Positions 50,079-58,354 of a stretch of 64,000 nucleotides of DNA are shown one piece after another. A model generated the notes under the pieces. The model saw nothing but the letters and a program-made list of their open reading frames with translations. It was not told the origin of the DNA and ran no database searches. Every line of letters starts with the position of its first letter. The stretch's first letter is position 1. Location of the stretch: positions 3,038,001 through 3,102,000 of the forward strand of contig NZ_CP047173.1 of assembly GCF_009834185.1 (NCBI RefSeq). The letters run 5' to 3'. Source of the DNA: Rathayibacter sp. VKM Ac-2760 (GTDB lineage Bacteria; Actinomycetota; Actinomycetes; Actinomycetales; Microbacteriaceae). The position numbers and the translations under genes are program-made.

Positions 50079-51593
50079 CTACTGCACGTCCTCGTCGACC
50101 CAGTCGAAGGTCTTCGTGACGGCCTTCTTCCAGAGGCGGTACTGGCGGGCGGCCTCGTCCTGGTCCATCTGCGGGGTCCAGCGCGAGTCCTCCTGCCAGT
50201 TCTGGCGCAGGTCGTCCAGGTTCTCCCAGAAGCCGACCGCGAGGCCCGCGGCGTAGGCGGCGCCGAGCGCGGTGGTCTCGGCGACGACCGGGCGCACCAC
50301 GGGCACGCCGAGGATGTCGGCCTGGAACTGCATCAGCAGGTTGTTGGCGATCATGCCGCCGTCGACCTTGAGCTCCTGCAGCGGCACACCGGAGTCGGCG
50401 TTGACCGCGTCCAGGACCTCGCGGGTCTGGAAGGCGGTCGCCTCGAGCGCGGCGCGGGCGATGTGGCCCTTGTTGACGTAGCGGGTGAGGCCGACGAGCG
50501 CACCGCGCGCGTCCGCTCGCCAGTACGGCGCGAAGAGACCGGAGAAGGCGGGGACGAAGTACGCGCCGCCGTTGTCCTCGACCGTCGCGGCCAGCGCCTC
50601 GACCTCGGGGGCCGAGCCGATCAGGCCGAGGTTGTCGCGCAGCCACTGGATCAGCGAGCCGGAGACCGCGATCGAGCCCTCGAGCGCGTAGTGCACCTCG
50701 CCGTCGCCGAGCTTGTAGCCGATGGTCGTCAGCAGCCCGTTCTTGGAGTGCACGATCTCGGTGCCGGTGTTGAAGATCAGGAAGTTTCCGGTGCCGTAGG
50801 TGTTCTTCGCCTCGCCCGGATCGAACGCCGCCTGGCCGAAGGTCGCGGCCTGCTGGTCGCCCAGGATGCCGGCGATCGGGACCTCGCGCAGCAGCGAGGA
50901 CGACTCGACCTGCCCGTAGACCTCGGAGGACGAGCACACCTCGGGGAGCATCGACTTCGGCACCCCGAAGGCCTCGAGGATGTCGTCGCGCCACTCGAGG
51001 GTCTCGAGGTCGAGGAAGAGGGTGCGCGAGGCGTTCGTGACGTCGGTCTTGTGCACGCCGCCGTCGATTCCGCCGGTGAGGTTCCAGAGGACCCAGGTGT
51101 CGGTGGTGCCGAACATCAGGTCGCCGGCCTCCGCCTTCTCGCGGGCGCCCTCGACGTTCTCCAGGATCCAGACGATCTTGGTGCCGGAGAAGTAGGTCGC
51201 GAGCGGGAGCCCGACGATCGACTTGAAGCGGTCGGCGCCCTCGTCGCCGGCGAGCCGGTCGACGATCGACTGCGTGCGGGTGTCCTGCCAGACGATGGCG
51301 TTGTAGACGGGCTTGCCGGTGGTCTTGTCCCAGACCACGGCGGTCTCGCGCTGGTTGGTGATGCCGACCGAGGCGATGTCGTGGCGGGTCAGGTCGGCGC
51401 GGGAGAGCGCCTGGCCGATGACCTCGCGGACGTTGTTCCAGATCTCGACCGGGTCGTGCTCGACCCAGCCCGCGCGCGGGAAGATCTGCTCGTGCTCCTT
51501 CTGTCCGGTGGAGACGATCGAGCCCTTCTTGTCGAAGATGATCGCGCGGGACGACGTGGTCCCCTGGTCGATAGCGATGACGTAGTCAGCCAT
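50079..51593 (-). CDS. glpK: Glycerol kinase
   Basis: The 504-residue FGGY kinase has N-terminal VIAIDQGTTSSRAIIFD, GWVEHDPVEIW, WILENVEGAREKA, KNTYGTGNFLIFNTG (adenosine-binding region) and C-terminal LKVDGGMIANNLLMQ. It converts glycerol to glycerol-3-phosphate. ATG 51593 lies 78 bases after glpF, the probable supplier of glycerol. Full length. Confidence 0.96.
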   Translation of the reverse strand: MADYVIAIDQGTTSSRAIIFDKKGSIVSTGQKEHEQIFPRAGWVEHDPVEIWNNVREVIGQALSRADLTRHDIASVGITNQRETAVVWDKTTGKPVYNAIVWQDTRTQSIVDRLAGDEGADRFKSIVGLPLATYFSGTKIVWILENVEGAREKAEAGDLMFGTTDTWVLWNLTGGIDGGVHKTDVTNASRTLFLDLETLEWRDDILEAFGVPKSMLPEVCSSSEVYGQVESSSLLREVPIAGILGDQQAATFGQAAFDPGEAKNTYGTGNFLIFNTGTEIVHSKNGLLTTIGYKLGDGEVHYALEGSIAVSGSLIQWLRDNLGLIGSAPEVEALAATVEDNGGAYFVPAFSGLFAPYWRADARGALVGLTRYVNKGHIARAALEATAFQTREVLDAVNADSGVPLQELKVDGGMIANNLLMQFQADILGVPVVRPVVAETTALGAAYAAGLAVGFWENLDDLRQNWQEDSRWTPQMDQDEAARQYRLWKKAVTKTFDWVDEDVQ

Positions 51594-51671
51594 GAATGAT
51601 TACTCCTTCGTAACGGGGTGATGAAGAGGGCGGCTCGGAGCCGAAGTGCTCGACGCCGAAAAGCTCGGCGT

Positions 51672-52430
51672 CTAGAGGATCGGCAGCAGCGCGGTCGAGG
51701 CGAGACCGGCGAGCACACCGCCGACGATCGGGCCGGCGACGGGCACCCAGGCGTAGCTCCAGTCGCTCGAGCCCTTGCCCTTGATCGGGAGCAGCGCGTG
51801 CGCGATGCGCGGGCCGAGGTCACGGGCGGGGTTGATCGCGTAGCCGGTCGGGCCACCGAGCGAGGCGCCGATCGCGATCACCAGGATGGCGACGGGCAGG
51901 GCGCCCAGGGCCGCGAGTCCGCCGTCGCCCTGACGACCGCCGCCGAAGCCGATGACCACGAAGACGAGGACGAAGGTGCCGATGACCTCGGTGACGAAGT
52001 TCCAGCCGTAGGAGCGGATGGCCGGGCCGGTCGAGAAGACGCCGAGCTTGTTCGCCGCGTCGGGCTCCTCGTCGAAGTGCTGCTTGTAGGCGAGCCAGCA
52101 GAAGACGGCGCCGATGATCGCACCGATCATCTGGGCGAGGATGTACATCAGGATCGAGACGATGTTGACCGGGACGCCCGAGCCGAACTCCGTCGCTCCG
52201 CTGGCCGCGAGGCCGAGCGTGACCGCGGGGTTGAGGTGCGCACCCGAGTTGTAGGAGACGATCACACCGGCGAAGACCGCGAAGCCCCAGCCGAAGTTGA
52301 CCATCAGGAATCCGCCGTTGAAACCCTTGTTCTTGACGAGTGCCACGTTGGCGACGACGCCGCAGCCGAGGAGCACGAGCATCGCCGTTCCCACGACTTC
52401 CGCGAGGAACACCACTCCGAGATTGTCCAC
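51672..52430 (-). CDS. glpF: Glycerol facilitator (MIP/aquaglyceroporin)
   Basis: The 252-residue channel has six helices and both half-helix motifs: NPAVT in SGAHLNPAVTLGL (~67) and the second NPA as GYAINPARDLGPR. The NPARD form with Asp after Arg is typical of aquaglyceroporins rather than water-only channels. GTG 52430 has an AAGGAAAAGG stretch upstream. It lies between glpD and glpK. Confidence 0.95.
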   Translation of the reverse strand: MDNLGVVFLAEVVGTAMLVLLGCGVVANVALVKNKGFNGGFLMVNFGWGFAVFAGVIVSYNSGAHLNPAVTLGLAASGATEFGSGVPVNIVSILMYILAQMIGAIIGAVFCWLAYKQHFDEEPDAANKLGVFSTGPAIRSYGWNFVTEVIGTFVLVFVVIGFGGGRQGDGGLAALGALPVAILVIAIGASLGGPTGYAINPARDLGPRIAHALLPIKGKGSSDWSYAWVPVAGPIVGGVLAGLASTALLPIL

Positions 52431-52631
52431 GTTGACCTTTTCCTTTTCTCAAGACGGAACGCGCCAGCGCGCCCGCGTCGGGCATCGATGCCCGACGTGT
52501 GTGAAGTTATCCGCGCCCTGCCGCGGCGACAAGGAACGCCGCGTGCACGTTTGTGCGTTGTCACGACGAAGTCCCGGCCCGAGTTCTCTCCTCGGACCGG
52601 GACTCCCGTCGATCTGCGCCAGCGACCCCCG

Positions 52632-54386
52632 TCAGGAGGCCGGGACCGCCGTCGGCGCCTGAACGGAGCTGCCGCCCACGTCGACGCCGTTGTACTGCTT
52701 GAGGTGCGCGATCGTCGCGTCGACCTCCTGCGCCCGGGTGCTCTCGTCCCAGCCGAGGACCTCGCCGGTGTGCTGCGCAAGCTCCTCCAGGAGCTCGCGG
52801 CTCAGGCCGCCGGTGAAGGCGTGGTTGGTGCGGCGCATCACCAGGTCGATCAGGTGCACGACGCTCTCGCGCTGGGCGAGGTAGCGGATCTCACCGGTGG
52901 TGAAGTCCTTGTCGAAGTCGAGCGCCTCGTCGTGGCCGTCGGCGAGCGCCTCGATGACCTCCTGCGCGCGGGTGCCGTAGCGCTCGAGCAGCTGGCCGGT
53001 GCGGGCCGAGGACAGACCGGAGCGGTGCTGGCTGATCCACTGGGCGCGCGAGGCGTCCGTGCGCGGGAAGCCCTTGCCGCCGCCGATCGCGGTCTTGACG
53101 GTGGAGACGCGGCGCGTGACGCCGATCCGCTTGAAGACCTCGTTGGAGAGGTGCTCGGACAGGGCGCGGAACGTCGTCCACTTGCCGCCGACCAGGCTCA
53201 GCACGGGGGTCTTCCCGCCGGGCAGGGTCGAGGGCTCGATGCGGTAGTCGCGGGAGACGAAGCCGGGGGTCTCGTCGTCGTGACGGGGCAGCGGGCGGAT
53301 GCCGGAGAACTTGAAGACGATCTGCTCGCGGGTGACCGGGATCGAGGGGAACACGTGGTTCACCAGGTCGAAGAAGTAGTCGATCTCGTCCTCGGTGCAG
53401 ACGGCCGGCTCGTTGGGGTCGGCCTCGATGTCGGTCGTGCCGACCATGACCCGGCCCTTGAGCGGGTAGATCAGGACGATGCGGCCGTCGCTGTGCTCGA
53501 AGAACATCTCGCGGCCCTCGCAGGCCTCGACCAGCTCCGGGTTGTCGAGGACGATGTGCGAGCCCTTGGTGCCGCCCATGAACTTCGTGGTGGTGCCGAG
53601 CGCGGTGTTGGTGAAGTCGGTCCACGGCCCGGAGACGTTGACGACGACGTCGGCCTGGAAGGCGAACTCCTCGCCGCTCTCGCGGTCGCGCAGCAGCACG
53701 CCGCCCTCGGCGGTGCCGACGGCCTCGACGTAGTTGGCCGCGCGGGCCTTCTTCCCGCCGACGAGCGCGTCGCGCAGCACGTCGAGCGCCAGGCGCTCCG
53801 GCTCGTGCACGGAGGCGTCGAAGTAGGTGGCGGTGTACTTGATCTTCGGGTCGAGCTTGGGCAGCTCGTTCAGCGAGCGCTTGCGGCCGTGGAACTGGTG
53901 GCGCGGGACGACGCCGCCGTCGCGGGAGAAGAAGTCGTAGAGGGTCAGGCCGACCTTGATCAGCAGCGCGCCGCGCTCCTGCGGCTTGCCCGACTTGTGG
54001 GTGAGGAAGCGCAGCGGCGCGGCCAGGATGCCCGAGAACGTCGAGTAGATCGGGATCGTGGTCTGCAGCGGCTTCACGTAATGCGGCGCGATCTTGAGCA
54101 GGCCGTTGCGCTCGTGCACGCCCTCGTTGACGAGGCGGAACTCGCCGTTCTCGAGGTAGCGGATGCCGCCGTGGATCATGTGGCTCGACGCGCTGGAGGC
54201 GCCGGACACGTAATCGCCGCGCTCGACGAGGGCGACGTCGACGCCGTTCAGCGCGAGTTCGCGGAAGGTCCCGATGCCGTTGATCCCACCGCCGATCACG
54301 AGGACGGTCGCGCGGGGGTTGTCCCGCAGGGCGGAGACGCTCTCGCGGAGAGAGGAGCTTCCGGGAGTTCCGACAGACTGTGCCAC
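52632..54386 (-). CDS. glpD: Aerobic glycerol-3-phosphate dehydrogenase
   Basis: The 584-residue FAD enzyme oxidises glycerol-3-phosphate to dihydroxyacetone phosphate at the membrane. Motifs are the dinucleotide fold VLVIGGGINGIGTFRELAL (~32-50), GDYVSGASSASSHMIHGG, YPLKGRVMVGTTD, and a C-terminal helical DAO_C domain. GTG 54386 with AAGGCGAG upstream fits homologues; the frame runs further up without similarity. A ~200-base gap to glpF follows. Confidence 0.95.
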   Translation of the reverse strand: MAQSVGTPGSSSLRESVSALRDNPRATVLVIGGGINGIGTFRELALNGVDVALVERGDYVSGASSASSHMIHGGIRYLENGEFRLVNEGVHERNGLLKIAPHYVKPLQTTIPIYSTFSGILAAPLRFLTHKSGKPQERGALLIKVGLTLYDFFSRDGGVVPRHQFHGRKRSLNELPKLDPKIKYTATYFDASVHEPERLALDVLRDALVGGKKARAANYVEAVGTAEGGVLLRDRESGEEFAFQADVVVNVSGPWTDFTNTALGTTTKFMGGTKGSHIVLDNPELVEACEGREMFFEHSDGRIVLIYPLKGRVMVGTTDIEADPNEPAVCTEDEIDYFFDLVNHVFPSIPVTREQIVFKFSGIRPLPRHDDETPGFVSRDYRIEPSTLPGGKTPVLSLVGGKWTTFRALSEHLSNEVFKRIGVTRRVSTVKTAIGGGKGFPRTDASRAQWISQHRSGLSSARTGQLLERYGTRAQEVIEALADGHDEALDFDKDFTTGEIRYLAQRESVVHLIDLVMRRTNHAFTGGLSRELLEELAQHTGEVLGWDESTRAQEVDATIAHLKQYNGVDVGGSSVQAPTAVPAS

Positions 54387-54486
54387 TTCGTACTCGCCTT
54401 CGTGTCGTAGGTGTTGCGTCGAATGCCTCGTGCGAGTGTGGCCGCCCCGGATGGACGGTTGATATCGCGAGGGAATACAGACATCC

Positions 54487-54511
54487 TTGACCCGACAACA
54501 CATCCGGTCAA
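54487..54511. promoter_or_regulatory. Inverted repeat TTGACC-N13-GGTCAA in the glpD/regulator divergent region
   Basis: TTGACC (54487-54492) and GGTCAA (54506-54511) are exact inverted halves. They sit between the divergent glpD (start 54386) and the SorC-type regulator (start 54542). A binding site for that regulator is a reasonable guess; TTGACC could also serve as a -35. Confidence 0.45.
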
Positions 54512-54541
54512 GACGGGTGGAAATACGTGCAAGGAGTGGCA

Positions 54542-55540
54542 ATGACCCCTGTCCGACCGGTCGTCGAACTGGACGAGACGACGCACGCGACCCACCCCGA
54601 CAAGACCCGGGACGCGCTCCGTGCGGCGCAGCTCTACTACATGCAGGACCTCACGATGGACGCCATCGCGCACGAGCTGCACACCTCGCGCTCCTCCGTC
54701 TCGCGGCTGCTCTCGCACGCCCGCGCGACGGGACTGGTCGACATCCAGATCCGCTCGCCGCTCGATCGGGCGAGCGCGCTCTCGGCGGAGGTGCGCGCGC
54801 ACTTCGACATCACGGCGCACATCGTCCCGGTGCCCGATCACACCAGCGAGATCGACAGGCTGGAGCGGGTCGCGCTGTCGGCCGCGCGGATCCTCGGGCC
54901 GTTCATCGACTCGAACATGATCGTGGGCATCGCCTGGGGCTCGACGATGAGCGCGATGAGCCGGCACCTGATCGCGAAGGAGACGCACAACACCCAGATC
55001 GTGCAGCTCAACGGGGCGGGCAACACCGAGACCACCGGCATCAACTACTCCAGCGAGATCCTCCGCCGCTTCGGCGACGCCTACGCCGCGAAGGTGCAGC
55101 AGTTCCCGGTGCCGGCGTTCTTCGACGACCCGATGACCAAGAAGGCGGTCTGGCGCGAGCGCTCGACCAAGCGGGTGCTCGAGCTGCAGCAGCGGATGGA
55201 CGTCGCGCTCTTCGGCCTCGGCTCGCCGTTCGCGGCGGTGCCCTCGAAGGTCTACATCGGCGGCTACCTCGAGCCGAGCGACTTCACCTCGCTCAGCGCC
55301 TCCGGCGTCGTCGGCGACGTCGCCACGGTGTTCTACCGCGCCGACGGCACCTGGGACGACATCCCCATGAACGAACGTGCAAGCGGCCCGGACCTCTCCA
55401 CCGTGCGCCGCGCCTCCCGCCGCATCTGCGTCGTCTCGGGCGCCTCGAAGCTGCCGGGCCTGCGCGGCGCCCTCGCCGCGGGCCTGCTCACCGACCTCAT
55501 CCTCGACGAGGGCACGGCCCGCGCCCTGATCTCCGGCTGA
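54542..55540 (+). CDS. SorC/DeoR-type sugar-binding transcriptional regulator, divergent from the glp operon
   Basis: The 332-residue product has an N-terminal helix-turn-helix (AAQLYYMQDLTMDAIAHELHTSRSSVSRLLSHARATGLV, ~25-65). A SorC-type sugar-phosphate sensor domain follows (GIAWGSTMSAMSRHL, LFGLGSPF, RICVVSGASKLPGLRGAL). ATG 54542 has AAGGAG eight to nine bases upstream. Position suggests control of glpD-glpF-glpK with a phosphorylated effector such as glycerol-3-phosphate; this is inference from context. Confidence 0.88.
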   Translation: MTPVRPVVELDETTHATHPDKTRDALRAAQLYYMQDLTMDAIAHELHTSRSSVSRLLSHARATGLVDIQIRSPLDRASALSAEVRAHFDITAHIVPVPDHTSEIDRLERVALSAARILGPFIDSNMIVGIAWGSTMSAMSRHLIAKETHNTQIVQLNGAGNTETTGINYSSEILRRFGDAYAAKVQQFPVPAFFDDPMTKKAVWRERSTKRVLELQQRMDVALFGLGSPFAAVPSKVYIGGYLEPSDFTSLSASGVVGDVATVFYRADGTWDDIPMNERASGPDLSTVRRASRRICVVSGASKLPGLRGALAAGLLTDLILDEGTARALISG

Positions 55541-55553
55541 CCCTCCCCTCCCT

Positions 55554-55618
55554 TCCGCGAGATGCCAGTTGGGTACGCCTCCTACGGCGTGTCGCGTACT
55601 GAAGTGGCATCTCGCGGG
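55554..55618. repeat. 65-bp palindromic element, copy 1 (CGCGAGATGCCAGTT...)
   Basis: TCCGCGAGATGCCAGTTGGG opens and GTGGCATCTCGCGGG closes the element, a long interrupted palindrome with one mismatch in the arms. The same arms recur at 56551-56616. It lies directly at the 3' end of the DUF559 gene. Confidence 0.85.
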
Positions 55619-55623
55619 GACGG

Positions 55624-56496
55624 TCAGCGGGTGAAGGCGCGGCGGACGCGGGTGAGGGTCGCCTCGGGGTGGGTGAGCACTCCGGAGGCGCGGACTCGGA
55701 TGTGGTCGTAGCCGAGGGCCTGGATGGCCTCACTGCGGGCGATGTCCCGCTCGTACTGGCGCTTGTCGGTCCGATGATGGTCGCCGTCGTACTCCACGAC
55801 GACCCGCTGGTCGCGGTAGAGCAGGTCCACTCGCGCGACGAAGGTGCCGTCGGCGTCGTAGAGCTCGACGTTCAGCTTCGGCTCGGGCAGGCCGGCGCGG
55901 ATCAGGAGCAGCCGGAGCACCGTCTCCATCGGCGATTCGGAGCCTTCGCGGACCCAGCCGATCGCCTCGCGGGCGCGCTTCCCGCCTCTCCCTCGGTACC
56001 CGGCCACCCGCGCCGACAGCGCGGCCAGGTCGACCCGCACACCCCGTCGTCGCCCCTCCTCGTCAGGAAGGACGAGGGCGTCGCCGAGCACGACGAGATC
56101 GTCGACCGACCGCGAGGAGCTGAGGTGGCAGAAGGTCGACGCCGGGTCGGCGACCGGGAACCCCGTGTCGACGACCGCGACCGCCTCGTCCCAGAGATGG
56201 TGTGACCGGACACCCACTCGCCGCGCCGCGCGCAACGGCGGCGCGACCGACACGTGAAGCGGCGTCACCTCCGTCGGGGTCCGGCCGGGAAGGCCGAGCA
56301 GGTGTGCGGCCGTGTCGTGCGAGAAGAACTCCCCCGGCCGCATCACCGCCGAGAACGCCGCGATCCTCTCCTCGTACGTGATCGGCTCCACGGCCGCTCG
56401 CGCCCCGCGGAACGCGACGACCGGGTACTCGGCCGCGAGTCTCCGACGCGATGCCCCGTCCCTCGATGCGATGACCTTGCCCGACTCCTCTTCCAT
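55624..56496 (-). CDS. DUF559-like protein with endonuclease-fold C-terminus
   Basis: The 290-residue protein has N-terminal and middle parts like AbiEi-type regulators (ERIAAFSAVMRPGEFFSHDTAAHLLGLP). The C-terminal Vsr/PD-(D/E)xK-like domain shows FVARVDLLYRDQRVVVEYDGDHH and a following RDIARSEAIQALGY. No partner toxin gene is adjacent. ATG 56496 has only a weak ribosome site. The gene lies exactly between two copies of the 65-bp palindrome, and a related gene at 29218 lies between 92-bp arrays. Confidence 0.75.
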   Translation of the reverse strand: MEEESGKVIASRDGASRRRLAAEYPVVAFRGARAAVEPITYEERIAAFSAVMRPGEFFSHDTAAHLLGLPGRTPTEVTPLHVSVAPPLRAARRVGVRSHHLWDEAVAVVDTGFPVADPASTFCHLSSSRSVDDLVVLGDALVLPDEEGRRRGVRVDLAALSARVAGYRGRGGKRAREAIGWVREGSESPMETVLRLLLIRAGLPEPKLNVELYDADGTFVARVDLLYRDQRVVVEYDGDHHRTDKRQYERDIARSEAIQALGYDHIRVRASGVLTHPEATLTRVRRAFTR

Positions 56497-56550
56497 GCCG
56501 GAACCCTGCCCGCTCCCCCGCCCTCCTCGCTCTCGTTCTCCACAGCCCCC

Positions 56551-56616
56551 TCCGCGAGATGCCAGTTGGGTGCGCGACACGCCGATGCAGGTGTACTCAA
56601 CTGGCATCTCGCGGAG
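56551..56616. repeat. 65-bp palindromic element, copy 2
   Basis: TCCGCGAGATGCCAGTTGGG and CAACTGGCATCTCGCGGA form perfect complementary arms around a ~28-base centre that differs from copy 1. Conserved arms with a variable centre suggest selection on the hairpin rather than recent duplication. Confidence 0.85.
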
Positions 56617-56647
56617 GGTGGCGGGGGTGGGGAGGAGGGGAGGGGGG

Positions 56648-58156
56648 TCAGGACTCGCGGGCGTGGGTGTCGAGGAAGGCGTAGACCTCGGCGTCGTCGA
56701 TGCCGGGGAAGGTGCCGGAGGGCAGCGGGGCGAGGACGTGCGCGTGCAGGCGGGCGCTCGGCCAGGCGTTGCCGTCCCAGCGCGCGGCGAGCTCGGCGGG
56801 GGCGCGGCGGCAGCAGGACTCGTCGGGGCAGCGGGACTGCTCGCGGCGGTCGGTGTCGCGGCCGCGGAAGAAGCGCGCCTCGGCGAAGGGCACCCCGACG
56901 GTGATCGAGAACTCCTCCGTCGCGGTGGTCCCGGTCTGCGAGGCCGACCAGAAGGTGCCGGCCGGCGTGTCCACGTACTGGTAGTACTCCGTGGTGCGGT
57001 TGGTGCGGCCGAAGGCCGACCGCGCGGACCAGTAGCGGCAGACCGTCTGCCCCTCGACCGCGCCGGTGACGTCGGTCGGCAGCGGCAGGCCGTCGTTCTC
57101 GTAGGCCTTCTGGATCGAGCCGTCGCCGAGCACGCGGAGGAAGTGCATCCGGATGTCGAGGTGCGAGGTCAGCAGGTTGGTGAAGCGCAGCGCCGCCGCC
57201 TCGTGCGTGACGCCGAAGCCGTCGCGGAAGTCCTCGACCGAGATGTCGCGCTCGCGCTTGGCCTCCTCGAGGAACGCCACAGCCGGCTCGAGCGGCATCA
57301 GGCAGGCGGCCGCGAAGTAGTTGATCTCGAGGCGCTGGCGGAGGAAGTCGGCGTAGGTGGCGGGGCGCTCGTGGCCGAGCAGTCGGTGCGCCATCGCCTG
57401 CAGCGCGAGCGCCCGCAGCCCGTGCCCGCCGGGGATCGAGGCGGGCGGCAGGTAGATCCGCCCGTTGGCGAGGTCGATCACCGAGCGAGCGGAGTGCGGC
57501 AGGTCGCCGACGTGGATGATCTCGAAGCCGAGGTGCCGCGCCATCTTCGAGACCGAGCTGTGGGTCAGCGCGCCGCCGCGGTGCCCGACCGTGCGGAGCA
57601 TCTCGCCGGCGACCGCCTCGATCTCGGGCAGGTGGGCGTTGCGCTCGCGCAGCTGGAGCCGCTGCGCGGTGTTGGCGCGCCGCGCCTCCTCCGGTGTCGC
57701 GCTGGCCTCGCTCTTCCGTCGCGCCAGCTCGCGGTAGACCCCGAGGAACGCCTCCAGCACCGGGGTGGTGAGTCCCTTGTTCACCTTGAACTCGGGCAGG
57801 CCGAGCGAGCGGTAGAGCGAGCCCTTCTGCACCCGGGCCAGCTCGATCTCGAGGGCGGCGCGCTCGCTCGGCGGCTCGTCGGAGAGCAGCGCGGCGAGCT
57901 CGACGCCCAGCGCGGTGGCGAGGCCCTGCATCAGGGAGAGCCGCGGCTCCCGGCGGCCGGTCTCGATCAGCGAGAGCTGGCTGCCCGAGACGCCGACGCG
58001 CTCGGCGAGCTGCCCGAGGGTCAGCCCGCGCCGGGTGCGGAAGTGCCGGATCCGCTGCCCGAGCAGGGCGGCGTCGGTCCCGGCGGCGGGCCCGGCGGCG
58101 GGCCCGGCGTCGGTCCCGGCGGCGGTCCCGGCGGCGGGGACGGTGGTGTCGGTCAC
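56648..58156 (-). CDS. ramB: RamB-type XRE regulator of acetate/carbon metabolism
   Basis: The 502-residue product has an N-terminal Ala/Gly-rich tail, an XRE helix-turn-helix (GQRIRHFRTRRGLTLGQLAERVGVSGSQLSLIE, ~30-65), a central IrrE-like domain (MAHRLLGHERPATYADFLRQ) and a C-terminal short-chain-fatty-acid regulator domain with the Cys cluster CPDESCC. This is the RamB/PrpR layout known from corynebacteria and mycobacteria, where it controls acetate and propionate genes. GTG 58156 with GGAG nearby. It is divergent from pckG, a plausible target. Confidence 0.88.
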   Translation of the reverse strand: MTDTTVPAAGTAAGTDAGPAAGPAAGTDAALLGQRIRHFRTRRGLTLGQLAERVGVSGSQLSLIETGRREPRLSLMQGLATALGVELAALLSDEPPSERAALEIELARVQKGSLYRSLGLPEFKVNKGLTTPVLEAFLGVYRELARRKSEASATPEEARRANTAQRLQLRERNAHLPEIEAVAGEMLRTVGHRGGALTHSSVSKMARHLGFEIIHVGDLPHSARSVIDLANGRIYLPPASIPGGHGLRALALQAMAHRLLGHERPATYADFLRQRLEINYFAAACLMPLEPAVAFLEEAKRERDISVEDFRDGFGVTHEAAALRFTNLLTSHLDIRMHFLRVLGDGSIQKAYENDGLPLPTDVTGAVEGQTVCRYWSARSAFGRTNRTTEYYQYVDTPAGTFWSASQTGTTATEEFSITVGVPFAEARFFRGRDTDRREQSRCPDESCCRRAPAELAARWDGNAWPSARLHAHVLAPLPSGTFPGIDDAEVYAFLDTHARES

Positions 58157-58188
58157 GGCGAGCTCCAGCGATCGGTTGTGACGGAGGC

Positions 58189-58226
58189 GCAAAAACCGCG
58201 CTTCTTGACGGCTCCAGCCCCGCAAA
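58189..58226. promoter_or_regulatory. Two GCAAA half-sites between ramB and pckG
   Basis: GCAAA occurs at 58189-58193 and 58222-58226, 33 bases apart, in a very GC-rich intergenic region. RamB sites known from Corynebacterium contain TTTGCAAA-like sequence. The match is only to half-sites, so this is weak. Confidence 0.3.
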
Positions 58227-58354
58227 TACCCCTCGATCCTCCTCCATTCTGGCTTCAGGCGCCAGAGAGCGCCCCTCGCCTCGTCGGATCACGACCGCCA
58301 CGAGGACCGACTCCCCACCCCGTCGACGACGACTGCACTGAAAGCGGAGCCAGC

